A model generated the notes under the pieces. The model did no database searches. It was not told the DNA's origin and was given only the letters and a program-made list of their open reading frames with translations. Below are positions 34,457-46,456 of a DNA stretch of 64,000 nt, one piece after another. The translations under genes and the position numbers were made by a program. Each line of letters opens with the position of its first letter. The first letter of the stretch is position 1. Source of the stretch: Knufia peltigerae (Eukaryota; Ascomycota; Eurotiomycetes; Chaetothyriales; Trichomeriaceae). The stretch covers positions 525,958 to 589,957 of the forward strand of contig JAPDRN010000008.1 of assembly GCA_030247855.1 (NCBI GenBank), read 5' to 3'.

Positions 34457-35286
34457 AAAGACTTTTGTTTTTTTGGTTTTTGGTTCGGGGGTTTTTTTTG
34501 GGTCTCTTCACATGGCAAGGCATGGCGTAGCACAACATAAAAAGCGTGCATATATATATACCTGTTTTGGTTAAAAAAATCGTCAGGCGTGTTTGGACGA
34601 AGAGAAAAATCGCACCCCATTGACCTTTCGAATACGTCCGTCAATCACTTGCGACGATAGGTTCATGACAAAGTTGGAAAAAAGACCCAACCAAAAAAAA
34701 GGAGGTCGATTCAATCTGCTCTTATTGAGATTCGACCGTGGTTACCATTTGCCCGAAGACACGAAAACCACAAGACAACCAAAAAAAAATGACGACGCCA
34801 TCAATCATAAAATTGTGACAAGCCAAAAACTGCGCGAATGAGAGCCCCGGAGGACGCTCAATGGCGACGGTCCTAACCGCGCTGTGCAATGCAGGGACAT
34901 CACCATAGCATAAAACCCCGTTCTTGATCGGAGCATGCTTCCACAAGGTAAGTATGAGAAGAGAATTTGATGTGTCCAAACCATAAACCCGGAGGTTTGT
35001 TTCGGTGGGGCCCCAATCACGTGGGAGTGCTGTGATGGGTCAGCGCGTCACACTTGAAAAAAAAAAACATTAGGGACCCCCTCCGAGGCGGTAGTTGCGC
35101 ACTTGGCGACTCCGTAAGAGCCTCACTGTTATGGACCATTGACAACGGTGTCGATACTAACTCCTCATCCTGATCATGGACACCGATACTGATATTGTTC
35201 ATTGTCCTACCGTACGCTATTCATCGACCCTCTTCTGTTTGGATCACACACAACCCCCACGACACGTTCCTACGCAAGCGAGTATC
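34457..35286. other. Convergent intergenic stretch
   Basis: About 0.83 kb between two 3' ends. Contains A and T homopolymer runs and one CACGTG near 35019. No gene seen. Confidence 0.5.
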
Positions 35287-37287
35287 TCACTCCTTCTTAC
35301 TCCCCATCAAGTCCTTCGCGACCATCCCTCTGCAGATGGGATGGTAAAAGTCCTTGTTCTTCTCAAACGTCTCCACGGCCCGTTCGTAGTCCAACTTCAT
35401 CAACCCGCGATACAACGGTCGGACAAACTTCATCCGTCCCACCTGTCCCAGCATCTTGACCACAAACTCCTTGATGGATTGATCCCTACTGGCCATGGCG
35501 ATCTGGTAGTACCGCGCCGAGACCTCGACGTTCCGGGTGTCCTTCAACTTGTAAACGTCCCCCATGTGGTTGGCGTGGCGCATCGGCAACGTCGTCTTTG
35601 ACGCCATGACCTTCTCGAGGAACACGACCACCTGGTTCGCCGTCCACCCTTCGATGTCGAGCTTGCTCGGCTTGAAGTCCGACGGGCCGTCGGGGTTTCG
35701 GGTGAATCCCTCCCACTTTTCCGCGAGACGGTAAGCGACGTCGACGAGGGTGGTGTCAAAGTCTGGTTTGGGCGGGAACCCAGGCTTGTAGAACCACGTG
35801 TCCCAGTCGATCTCGGCGAGCTTGGCCGAGACTTTGCCGTCTGGCTTGAAAAAGTCCAGCAGGGTGGTCTTGAAATCGTAGCTGTCCAAGCTCTTGCCTC
35901 GCCATGTTTCAAAGTAGTGTGGAATGAACTTGTCAAATTCTTGTTGGCCAATGAGTTTTTCAATGTAGTACAAGAAATTGAAGCCCTTTTCATACGGGAT
36001 GCTGGAGAATGCGTCGTCGGGATCTTTACCCTTCAGGTCGATGACCAGTTTGGTGAATTCGTGTTCCTCGCCAAAGTTCTTGATCGAGTCCGTCAACGCT
36101 TGCCAGCCGATGATCGCGGAGAAGTCCCTCCATTGGTCACTTCCGTGGACGATGCTTTGGATCCGACGTTCGAGGTACGTGGTCCAACCCTCGTTGAGCC
36201 AGAAATGTTCCCACGAAGCATTGGAAACGAGGTTGCCGGACCACGAGTGCGACAGTTCGTGTGCAATCACGTCGACGTTTTCCCGGTCGCCGGAGATGAT
36301 GGTCGGGGTGGCAAACGTATAGACTGGGTTCTCCATACCACCGTAGGGAAAAGATGGCGGAAGAACCAAGACATTGTATTCGCCCCAGGCATAAGGGTAG
36401 ACGAGGGATTCTCCGGCTTTCAAAAACTTCTCGGTCGACTCTTCGAGCTCCCACGTACAGTCTTTCAACTCGTCTGGGCCTGTAGCGACTGTACTCCGAG
36501 GGCCTATCGAAGCGGTAGAAATATCCCCGCTGGCAATGGCATAGAGATACGCCGGTATGGGGACGCGCTGGTGGAACTGGTACAGCTGGTGAGAACCATC
36601 GGCCGATGGAGAAGTAGGGTTTTCTTTGGCACCGAGTCCAGAGGCAATGACGGGAAGAGGTGATTTGAGGTTGAAGTCAAATGTCGCTTTGACATCAGGT
36701 GTATCTTGACAAGGGAAAATAGATCGAGCGTGAATGGCTTGACACTGGGAAAACATGTAGGGATGCTTCTTGTTGGAGGTTTGAGCGGGAGTGAGCCATT
36801 GCAACGCTGTGCAGGACTCTGTAGTCTCGAGTTCAATTTGGATACCAATCTTCTCATTCAGTTTCGGCTTCCTGTCTAGCTTGATCTTCAACGCACTGCC
36901 ATAAGGTTCGAGTCGCTTTGCGGTCTCCCATTTGGCCGCTTTGCCCTCGGCCATAATACTATGGATAAGTACATGGCTGGAATCGAGAATAATCTCATCA
37001 CTTTCACCGTCTGTGATGGCTTGCAGGTCATGAGCTACAGTTCCCTTGAGCTTCTGCTGGTCAAACAGAATATCGAGTGTTGTAGAAGTGTGAAGCGTTC
37101 GCCAGTTATTGTAGTTTGACAACGTGTTGGGGTCACGTGGACTGTTGATTGTTGTAGTTGCCATATTTCGGGTGAACAGAATGGACAATCCTCGTGATTC
37201 TTGTGTCGGAAGGCGGCCAAGTCTGCGATATGTCGTTAGGAAAGTCACTGTGCTGGACAGAATATGTCTGATTTTATTCTTGGGCAT
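35287..37287 (-). CDS. Leukotriene A4 hydrolase-type aminopeptidase (M1 family)
   Basis: Single exon, 666 residues. The M1 peptidase signatures are complete: GGMENP (about 316-321) and the zinc motif HELSH (343-347), with the third ligand Glu in LNEGWTTY, 18 residues further on. The C-terminal helical domain typical of LTA4H (SKLDIEGW...QVVVFLEKVM) is present and the length is right. Fungal orthologues act as aminopeptidases and epoxide hydrolases; yeast Lap2 is the counterpart. The first 41 residues are rich in Arg/Leu/Thr and could be a mitochondrial presequence; the ATG at 37164 (MATTTINSPRD) would give the usual cytosolic form. Dual targeting by alternative starts is possible. Confidence 0.95.
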   Translation of the reverse strand: MPKNKIRHILSSTVTFLTTYRRLGRLPTQESRGLSILFTRNMATTTINSPRDPNTLSNYNNWRTLHTSTTLDILFDQQKLKGTVAHDLQAITDGESDEIILDSSHVLIHSIMAEGKAAKWETAKRLEPYGSALKIKLDRKPKLNEKIGIQIELETTESCTALQWLTPAQTSNKKHPYMFSQCQAIHARSIFPCQDTPDVKATFDFNLKSPLPVIASGLGAKENPTSPSADGSHQLYQFHQRVPIPAYLYAIASGDISTASIGPRSTVATGPDELKDCTWELEESTEKFLKAGESLVYPYAWGEYNVLVLPPSFPYGGMENPVYTFATPTIISGDRENVDVIAHELSHSWSGNLVSNASWEHFWLNEGWTTYLERRIQSIVHGSDQWRDFSAIIGWQALTDSIKNFGEEHEFTKLVIDLKGKDPDDAFSSIPYEKGFNFLYYIEKLIGQQEFDKFIPHYFETWRGKSLDSYDFKTTLLDFFKPDGKVSAKLAEIDWDTWFYKPGFPPKPDFDTTLVDVAYRLAEKWEGFTRNPDGPSDFKPSKLDIEGWTANQVVVFLEKVMASKTTLPMRHANHMGDVYKLKDTRNVEVSARYYQIAMASRDQSIKEFVVKMLGQVGRMKFVRPLYRGLMKLDYERAVETFEKNKDFYHPICRGMVAKDLMGSKKE

Positions 37288-40007
37288 GCAGCTCTAAACA
37301 AGCATCGACCGGGGTCACCTCTCTCTCGACTAAGCTGAAGGACGCTCACCGTCACTGAAATACAGGGAACATCCAAGGCAAATGACTGTTGGGATCCTTG
37401 AGCGAAGTGTCTGGCAAGTCCGATGCTATTCCAACATGACAAGTTGAATCGATGTCTGAACTCAGCAAGTATGTACAATGCTTGGCAGCGAACACGGATT
37501 AATGATAATCCGAGATAATCACCAACTGTAGCTCCGTACTTTGCTTTCCTCGACCTTCTTTCTTCCTCACCTTCAGTTTCCAAGATCAACTTGGCCATGT
37601 AACAGTGTGGTTTTCCTATCTGTTCGATCATTTCAAGATATTGCCTTACAGGGCAGTCTCAGAAGGTTAGCCCACGCATGCCTCGATGAAGGTCGTTGTA
37701 GCAATTCCATGGACTTGCATGTCAAGATCACTTTTTTGGAAAGCTTCAACCAGACACATCAATTGGACGGCAATTGTGACTGTTTCCGTGGTTATCTGAC
37801 CGTAACTTGCACATGAGAGAATCCGAAATGCCTTGTCATCGCTGAACATGAGGTAAACAGCCTCGAAACTCCCGCGAGGCTGAACACTTGATGCGGAACG
37901 AGATTCCGCTACCATAAGTGTCTCTGATCAGGTCACCTACTCGAGAAAAAGCAACATGGAACAAAAACGTCAGGTGAGGTCTGCTCCATACGACAGACCT
38001 CGATCGAGAAGTTCCTCCGTATAGTATCCGTACAGCATGGCGTCTCAACAAAAAAAATAAAGCCCTTGACTCAACATCTCTACCCTTGCCCTGCATGAAA
38101 CCTTTTTTTTTGTGAGCACTAGCAGATCCCCCCAAGTTGGAGCATCTCGTTGACGTGCTCCGTACTCGTGCCTGAGATCCGTATGTAGGTGCAGGCTACC
38201 TAGGTATTGCCAGATCCCTGCCTGGTTCGATCTCAGGGGGCGCTATTGTTTTGTTTCGGACGAAAGGAGATTGACCATCTCAGCCCACCTTGCCAACGAA
38301 GTAAGTTGCATCGACACGACATCCCCTTGAACCTTTGCCACCAGGTAGTGCTAGTTTCGGAGCTACTCTTACAATACTGTTTTTGTGATTATTGTATCCA
38401 TGTCTGTACTCCGTATCCGTACTTGCGATTGCTGCTCCGTAGTAACCCCAGGTACCTGAACCAGGGGGGTGTTGTTTGTGCAGAACAAAACAACACTGAT
38501 GTGCTTGCTTCGAATCTCGTCAATGATGGCGTGAACAATTGCGTATGTGGGTGTAGTCAACAGCCAGTCATTGATACTCGATCAGATGACAATGCCACCA
38601 CCAGCACCAGTATTTCGTGTCTTGAGTCTGGCAGTCTCCCTCTTGACACTCTCACCGCTATTCTTCATTGACGGTAGCGGTACCTCTACTCGGTACACCG
38701 TACGTCTACGAAATGTCTCTTTTTTTGTTTTCCGTTTCACATGGGACAACTCGCATCAAATCGTTCTCATCTCTTGTCGGTTCGAAATTCTCGCAGCCTC
38801 GGTCTCTCTCTGCAGTGCAGGCTCAGGATTCTTGCATGTGTTGGTCCTACTTTTTCCGACCACCATTTCACCATCACTTATCACAATGTTTACTTTCAGT
38901 ACTACCTTACTCACATACAATGTACAGAGTAGTAAGAAGATATGTGTGCATCCAGGATACTCCTTCTTCATTTGTGCCGTGCTTTGGTTTCCGATTCCGA
39001 TTCCGATCATACTCATGCCCATCTCTGTAGGATCGTCCTGTAGTTTTACAGTCACAGTACACTGCATACGTGACACGGGACCTTTTCTGGGTGATCCTTG
39101 TGTGTGCCTGTGTTGCCTGTGTCTATTGTCCTTTTTGAGACGGCGACACACTCGACGACGAACCGATGTGTGCGTTCGAGTTAGACAAAAGGCTGGCTCA
39201 AAACGTCGACTACAAAGGTGTGTATGTAGTAGGTACAGTAAGAGCAAAGCCATTAGCCCTCCGTCCTGCAACCGCAACGGCGTTCCACTGACGCGGGAAA
39301 TGAACAAGACACTTGCCCAACCACCGCACCATGTACATACACGACAGCACGAAAAACACTCGGTGGGAAAAAAAAAGACCAAGGTCTCCCCCCATACCCG
39401 CGCGAGTATAGGTGACACACTTCACCTAAGAGACAAAGGTCACTGTGACATTGTCGCATCTGATCAGAGTGTCACCGAGTACAGGACATGGTACAAGACC
39501 TTGTTGCGGTACTTGACAATTGTATCAAATCTTGCGTTGTGCACTTTGTTGTATTTACTGTAAGGTACAAGCTGCATATGCCACCCTGAGGTCCGACGCA
39601 AGCAAGCTCATCCATCAATTACCTAGTCTCGAATACAAAACCATAGTCAAGAAATCTGAATGGATGCCCCCCAAAAACCCGTACCACTTACTGCGACTAC
39701 CTAGGGTATTGAAATCTTTCCAACCAAGTCTTGGGTGTGATAGCACATCTCATCATACTCATGCAGGATGGTTTTCGTCACTACCCAACTGATCCCACTC
39801 GAGCATTTATTTTTCGGGGTTCCTTTCCCCCACGGGCCCAAAGAAGTCTTTTGTGTGATTTCCTTGGAATCCGACTCTCGATCAATCCAAACTCCCTTAC
39901 ACCACGTCAAGGCGGTGCCTCCCCAACTCTCTTTCACACGTATACACGGCCCCTTTCCCTTGCAACGTGCCTCACCCGGCTAGCCTTCCTGAGTGACACA
40001 ACATTTC
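37288..40007. other. 2.7 kb gene-poor region
   Basis: No supported gene. A 338-codon frame at 38547-39563 (+) is Cys/Phe/Arg-rich and low in conserved character; I treat it as chance. TACTCCGTA occurs at 38407 and several CCTAGG/GGTACC-rich short palindromes occur between 38190 and 38460. The left end should be the aminopeptidase promoter. Confidence 0.4.
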
Positions 40008-40990
40008 TCATTCTTCTTTGGTTCCAGATCGCTCACTGGCGCCTTTGATGAACCGACTCAAGTCGCCGACGGGAAGGTTGATGGGGAAGTCCACGGAAGC
40101 CAGCAGTTGGACGAAGAAGAGGTACCAACCCAGCAGACAGGTGACGAACGTGATACCACCCGCGGCGTGTTGCAGGTGGATCTTGGGAGCGCCATCGCCG
40201 ATTGTGAAGAAGAAGGCGGCGAGGGTGCCAAACGCCGCGACGAGCGTCGCAAAGATCAACACGAAGATGATGTTTGTCCGGAGCGCGCAGACCAGGTAGA
40301 CAAAGCACAAGACGCCCATGTAGACGTGGAAATAGGCAAAGGTGGCCGCGAAGACCGGGTCCGAGCTGGCTTGAGCCGGGTTCGAGGGATCGTAGGCGAT
40401 CGAGGCATTGAAGTAGGGTGTCAAGGTAGCACCAAAGGCGAGCCAGAAAGCGCCGAACGAACCGAACACGACAAACGGGAACGTGTTTCCCAGGATGAAC
40501 TCGAGGAGGCCTCCGAGTGTCATGAGAAGACCGCCGAAAAAGTAGTAGACACCGCTGCGTGAAACATGAGCTTTGATGCATGGCAATGGTCGGGGAGTCT
40601 TTTGGGGGAAGGACCTACACTTCTGCAGCACCCAGGCCACCGGCACCTCGCCAGCCGAGGAGAATGTTGGAGAGGGGAGTCAAAGAGAGCAGAAAACCGC
40701 AAAGAGCCCTGTGGATATGTTAGAATAAGCAATGGTGAAGGTGAGGAGAGGACTGACAGAGGTGTAGGATTGCCAAAGGTGGAACGAATGTTATTCGAAA
40801 CTCGATTCTTTGGGGACAAGTAGATCTTTTCAAAGAGCTCGGGTGTGATGGAGATACTCCCAGCGGTTCGAAGTCTTCTCAGAGCTGTATCAGGGTCGTG
40901 ATGGTCATGATGAAGGTCGTATCCGCCATTGACAGAGCCGCTGCCGGCGTGATCCTTCTCGACATCTGGCATATGGTTGTTGGTGGCCAT
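40008..40990 (-). CDS. GPR1/FUN34/YaaH (Ato) family acetate transporter
   Basis: Three exons (40990-40758, 40708-40619, 40554-40008; introns 40709-40757 and 40555-40618) give 289 residues. The N-terminal 60 residues are hydrophilic. Then comes the family signature region FGNPTPLALCGFLLSLTPLS (NPxPLGL-type motif), GWRGAGG, and six hydrophobic segments including VYYFFGGLLMTLGGLLEF and a late LGWYLFFVQLLAS. Family members (Ato1/Ady2, AcpA) carry acetate or small monocarboxylates across the plasma membrane. The protein ends in a charged tail (SERSGTKEE). Start chosen at MATNNHMPD, where the hydrophilic tail begins. Confidence 0.93.
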
Positions 40991-43644
40991 TTTTGGCGAT
41001 GTAATGGCCCGAGGTGAACACGTAGAGGGATAGATCTGTATCTCAGAGAGGAAGAAGTGAGGTGTGAAGTAAAAGTAATATGAGACTGCGAGGTAATGTT
41101 GATGTATGGACAACCAGGAACCGGCAGGGAATGGACAAGAACGAGACACGAGCACAGACACGAGCAAAGCTGGCTGCTCTGGGAGGGCATAAATAAATAT
41201 TACAATCAGTTCAGTCAAAGTGTTCCAAAGGACCGCGTCACAGACCATGCATGGGTCGATCAACTGGTGTTTTCTCCTCTCGGTGGAGGGGAGTGTCCCC
41301 TAAGCCGCTCAGCCGAAAGGACGGGCATATTGACCATTGGTCCACGAGCACGTCTCCTGTGGCCACAAAAGTCAAAGGGTGAAATTGATTCAAGGCTTCA
41401 AATGGACACCGGGCGACAGGGTTTCCGGTCGTCAGTGACCAGTCGTTGTGTGCAGCACTAAAATCCGCTGCATCGACGCCTTCGCTCCCCTTTATGGCGA
41501 AAAGCCCAAGCTCGAAAGATGAAGCTCGATGAAGGCAAGGCCTTGTCCAATCACCTGTACAGCAAGACATTGGGTTCAAGCATCCGAGCCAGTGTCGGGA
41601 GACTAGACACACTAAGGGACACCAGAGCAACACCAAAAGGCACACTAGGCCGTCTGTGTCTGGGTCAAACAATTGAATATTTTTGGTCTAGCAGTTCGGC
41701 CTGCGGGGAAATGCTGGGGAAGGAATAGTGCGAATAGATGATGTGATGGCCTGCATATTGTCCAAAGCAGAAGTGTCAGCAGGGATCTTTGCTTCATGGT
41801 GGTCCGCTGTTGTGGATTTTTGACAAACGAGGGTGGCCGGCTTCATGGATCTCTGCAGGACGAGCATTCACCATACTTCCGTACTTGGATGAGATACGAG
41901 GGAGAGAATTCTCTAGCTTACTAAGCCATGATTGTGATGGTCACAACTTCGTAGGCAGATACTCTAGGTAGAGAGCTCTTTGGGTGTAACATGAGTAGTG
42001 GATGGGTGTGCAGGCCAGGCTGTCGTCAGTCCTCGAGCGGCTCCGGTCTGTCTCGGAAGTGCCATTCTTGCGGGGTCGAGAATCCTGTCTGCTCCTTTCA
42101 TGACTCGAATCTCGCGAGATGGAGCTTTCAAATTTGCTGCAAGCACATGTCGATCGATGCAATTTTTCGCTGGGGTTGTAATTGAGGGGAGAAGTCTAAA
42201 CGATGTGGAACGATCCTATCGCATCGTCCACTTTCTACGGGAATGACTTGTCGTTCGATTTTGCTTCCCCCTGCTCGAGTCGAGCATAGTCGAACACGGC
42301 GACAGACGGTCATTACCCGTTGAACGTCCACTTATTGGCAGATCAATCATTTCAAAGAGGGGAAGCTATCGATGATGCATGAGCGGCAATGCAGAAGCTG
42401 AACTATGAAACCAGTAAATGCGCGAATGATACTCGACGAGACTGCAACGCATCGACCAGGAACGAGACCGAAAGGAATATGTTGAGAGCGAGCTTGCCGA
42501 GCGCCAGCCTTCTGGGTTGAAGATGATCATCTCTCAACCTCGTCATGTCTACGAGTACGCTGGACCGAAGGTTCCGGCACTGCGCCGGAAGAGTTGTATG
42601 CGACCCCAGACTCGGTTAACCAGGCAATGAGGGGGTCGATCAAGATCTTTTCCTGTTTGTTTTTTCTCGCTTCATGTCCAGTTTGATAGTCCTTCACCAT
42701 GTTGTAATTGTGAACGATGCCTTGATGACGGTGAGCGCGGTTGAACCAAGGCACAACCTAGCGGCGATGATTGACTTCCGGGCAGATGGGGGATGGCGCT
42801 TCCGCTGGTCCAGGTATCGACGGAGCGTCCACTAGTGAGTCGTAGTGCTGGAGCTTTATATAGCTGTCACGTGGTGTAAATCACGTGTTGAGGTCCGGTC
42901 GAGCATATATTCATATAGTGCACTGAAGAACGCATGCTTTGGACCCAGGTTAAGAGAGAGCCGTAAGAACTCTCTATACATCCCAGAGCCATGTTTTTAG
43001 AATCAGATCTTACATGCCACGTTGTCGATGGCACAGACGGCGATTTAGTTCGAGATTTTGCTCCATGACTGGGCCTCCCTTTGACTTCCGTCTTCGCTTG
43101 TGATTCTCTTCAGCCTCGACGAGCAAAGGCTATGAACCTTCCTTGAACATGCTCGCAATCCATCGAAAGTCACGAGAAGAGCCATATTGACTTCGGTGGT
43201 CCGCGTCGTGTGATTCGGTACGGGTTTGAGAGCACAAACGGAAGCCCGACTGGTATGTTAATTTTGTCAGCGGTCAATTGTTGCATGGGTGCGAGAACTA
43301 GAGAGCATGACCTAGACAACATTAATCGTCCAAGAAGCCCATTGTCCTACTCAAAAGAAGTTGTCCCATTGCTCATAGCAGAGCCAAGAACGGACATGGA
43401 AAGTCCGGAACAGTATGCAAATTGAACCATGGTTTTACAGACCGCTTTTCTGCTGCGCAATGTATGTACAAATCTCTTGCTGGATCTCGGAATCTCTTCC
43501 ACTCATCAACGGCATCGGCGCCATTCACTGCGAGTAGAATGCCGCGTATCAACTGCGCATAAACGCCATGTCTAATTGAGCCCACCCATCCGGCTTCACT
43601 TCCTCCATCTTCCTGGGTCAAAACATAATACCGCTACCGGTCCT
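40991..43644. other. 2.65 kb region without a confident gene
   Basis: Only short frames. A minus-strand frame at 42527-42754 lacks an ATG at its 5' end (first ATG at 42700) and could be an exon of a small gene; it follows a TATA-like box and two CACGTG sites (42855-42887). The left end is the acetate transporter promoter. Confidence 0.4.
42855..42887. promoter_or_regulatory. TATA-like box with two CACGTG E-boxes
   Basis: TTTATATAG at 42855-42863, then CACGTG at 42868-42873 and again at 42882-42887. E-boxes of this form bind bHLH factors. No known gene starts here; a small minus-strand frame lies just to the left. Confidence 0.5.
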
Positions 43645-44055
43645 TCAGCTTTCGGCCGATAGTTTCGTGAGATAGGCCTCGAGGTCAAAGTTCTTGTCGT
43701 TGGGATCCGTGATAACTACCATCGAAGTCAGTTTCATGTTGGGTTCCGCGCCGGTCAAACACGTACTATCACCGCTGGCCGTCTTCGCCTGAGGAGGCAA
43801 AGTCTTCTTAGCCCATTCAGCTTTGGCTTTTTGTATTAAATCGACCTTGTGTTGGTATTCCGCCTGCGCATGAGCTGCAGCTGTATTTGCGGAAATTGTT
43901 CTTTGGTGTGAGAATCCGTAGAATATGCCTGCGACCAAAGCCGACCACCGAAGCACCTATAGATTATCAGTATGCAGCTCCAGAGAAAGTTGTCCACGCG
44001 ACGTTGGTAAGCTAGGATAGTTTGATCGTACATTAACTCCTTGAGATGTGGACAT
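43645..44055 (-). CDS. ATP21: Mitochondrial F1F0 ATP synthase subunit e
   Basis: Two exons (44055-44032 and 43956-43645, intron 43957-44031) give 111 residues. The first exon encodes only MSTSQGVN, then VLRWSALVAGIFYGFSHQRT continues. This is the short N-terminal membrane helix of subunit e, with the G-x-x-x-G-like Gly pattern used for ATP synthase dimerisation. A coiled-coil segment follows (AEYQHKVDLIQKAKAEWAKK). Subunit e sits in the inner membrane, supports dimer formation and crista shape, and needs no cleavable presequence. Size and layout agree with fungal Tim11/Atp21. Divergent from the dynein gene with about 300 bp between. Confidence 0.9.
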
Positions 44056-44252
44056 TATGAAATATGAGCGACACCGGCAGTGTGATTTCTTTTCAATGGA
44101 TGAATTCGAGGGGTGTTGACTTCGTCCAGCTGAGATCCTGTATTTCTATAACTCCTTGCGTGCGTGGCAGGAAATGCGGATGTCGAAGGTGCACTGGAAA
44201 GGCATTTGATTTTCGTTCCGAAGCTCTTTCACTTTCTCGCCAAAACTAGGAT

Positions 44253-44258
44253 CACGTG
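44253..44258. promoter_or_regulatory. CACGTG E-box in the ATP synthase e / dynein divergent promoter
   Basis: A perfect CACGTG, about 200 bp from the ATP synthase e start and 95 bp from the dynein start, inside the only shared upstream region. Confidence 0.5.
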
Positions 44259-44352
44259 AGGTCGCGCCGCTCCCGGTTGACACGAGCCACGATCCCCAAA
44301 CCATCGACATTCACGGCAACGAACACTGCACGATTGACTCGAACAAATCGCC

Positions 44353-46456
44353 ATGTCATCGCGTAAGGACGAGCTTCTGGCAAAGAAGGCTCGCCTAGCT
44401 GAACTCAGGCGTCAAAAGGCTCTACGGGAGGAGCAATATGCCTCCTCCCGGCAGAGCATTGGAGAAGTGAGGCTTCTGAATCTGGTCCAGGAGGCATACT
44501 AATCTGCGACAGGCTCATTCACCGGGCAAGACCGCAGACGAGAGAAGAGCCGAAATCGACGAGTTCGTTTCGAGACTGATCGATGGAAAAAGAGATTCAC
44601 CTGCATCGCCACGAAGAAGCCGGCCGAGTTCGTTGCAAGGCACGGGTCAGATCACTCCGCAAGATGAACTCGAGCCGTCGCCCAAGAGGCTGATGGTGTC
44701 AATGTCAACACAAACCGAAGACAACGATGAACCCTCTAGTGCTCATGAGGATACTGCAGCGGTTCATGAGACTGCGCCCCCAAAAAAGGAGTACATAACC
44801 TATGCGAAAGGCGTTCAGACTGAACCCTGGTTGGATGAGAATACAAAGGCTCAGGACGGATCGGAAGACGATGATATCCAAGTTCGCGGCGAGAGACAGC
44901 GTAGTCGGAGGGACTTCGAAACAGAGGAAGAAATTCGACAGAAGTTGCGGAAGGAAATAGAGGAGGAGTTGACGGCGACCTTTAATCGGGAACCGGCTCA
45001 TCCCCAATCACCAAACTCCCAACCTCGATTCCCATTACGGACGCTCAACGACAATGAGTTCAATGCTGTTGTCGCATCTTCAGAATTTGTATCATTTGTC
45101 GAGAGGTCGTCCAAAGTAATTGAACGAGCTCTTGACATGGATGACGAGTACGACCTACTGGCGGACTATACTCGAACCTCCATGTTAGATGACGACGACG
45201 ATGACAGTACGCCATATTCACGAACCAGCAAAAAGTCCCATTCGGTACGCGAGTCCTTCCAACTGTTTTCCGATCGCTACACCCGCCGACGGATAGTGTC
45301 TGATATTCAATTCTCACCACATTTTAACGAACTACTACTGTCATCATATACCAAAAACCCATCAGCCCCTCATGAGCCGGCCGGCCTAGTTCTGCTTTGG
45401 AATTCCCACGCCCCTTCACGACCAGAGTATACATTCACCGCATCCTCCGATGTCCTATCTGCTCGATTTTCACCCTTTCATCCGAACCTTGTCATTGGAG
45501 GTTGCTATTCCGGACAAATCTGCCTGTGGGACACAAGAACATCCGGTCGAACAGGCTTACCAGTACAAAAGACTCCGCAATCCGGATCACACCTCGGTCA
45601 TACCCACCCGGTCTATAGCATCAGCGTGGTTGGCACACCCAACGCGCACAATATTTTGACGGCCTCTATGGATGGGGTCGTCTGCTCATGGTCTGTCGAT
45701 ATGCTGACACAGGCACAAGAGTATCTTGTTCTTAATACCCCGGCACCCGCCAAGACAGACGATCTTGCTCCTACGAGTATGAGCTTTCCCACATCCGATC
45801 CGACCTTCTTTGTGGTTGGGACAGAGGAAGGTAGCATCTATCCCTGCCATAGATACGACCGCGCTGGTGCACAAGCTGGTGTTGATACCCGTCTGTTTTA
45901 CCGTGGCCATACAGCCCCAGTCATGAGCTCGCAATTCCATCCTGCTAGAGGTCCTGTTGATCTTGGCGATTTGCTTCTGAGTTCTAGTTCAGACTGGTCG
46001 GTCAAGCTGTGGCGCATCAAACCATTGGCGAGTTCAAGCGCGGCAGCGGCAGCTTCTGCTGCTGGTATTGGCTCTACGATTGTCAATCCTGTGCTTAATC
46101 TGGCTCGAGAAGATCTGGTCTACGACGCGAAATGGGCACCACATAAGCCTTCGGTATTTGCGTGCGTCACTGGCGCTGGTGACCTCGAGGTATTTGACCT
46201 GACGTATGATCTTGAAGTACCGATTGCCAGGGGAACGCCAACCAGAGGAAAGAATGGTGTCGTGCCATTCAAGGGATTAAACAAGGTTGCATGGGAAGAG
46301 AAGAGAGGCAGCCATATTGCCGTGGGTGGTCTGGATGGCATCGTAACAGTCTTTGACGTTGGAAAGGGCTTACAGTGTGGCAACAACGAGACGAAAATGG
46401 AAGAATGGACAGCCATGAAGAGACTGGTCACCAAACTTGAAGGCAGCAAGGCTTAG
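44353..46456 (+). CDS. Cytoplasmic dynein 1 intermediate chain
   Basis: Two exons (44353-44466 and 44513-46456, intron 44467-44512) give 685 residues. The N-terminus MSSRKDELLAKKARLAELRRQK is the conserved helix that binds dynactin p150Glued and NudE. Between residues 100 and 160 lie two TQT-like segments, SMSTQTED and KGVQTEPW, matching light-chain (LC8-type) binding sites. From about residue 280 a WD40 propeller follows, with repeats such as VLLWNSHAP, GQICLWDTRT, VVCSWSVD and DWSVKLWRIKP. The protein links dynein heavy chain to dynactin and light chains for minus-end transport and nuclear migration. In Aspergillus this subunit belongs to the nuclear distribution (nud) gene set. Confidence 0.95.

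Noticed and set aside
38215..38245. GGTTCGATCTC as a tRNA T-arm
   Set aside because: No matching acceptor stem, anticodon arm or D-arm could be laid out around it.
38547..39563. 338-codon plus-strand frame
   Set aside because: Composition is rich in Cys, Phe, His and Arg, there is no family feature, and overlapping frames of similar size exist on the other strand.
41238..41672. 144-codon minus-strand frame upstream of the acetate transporter
   Set aside because: Starts with a hydrophobic Cys/Leu run but shows no conserved pattern; probably chance.
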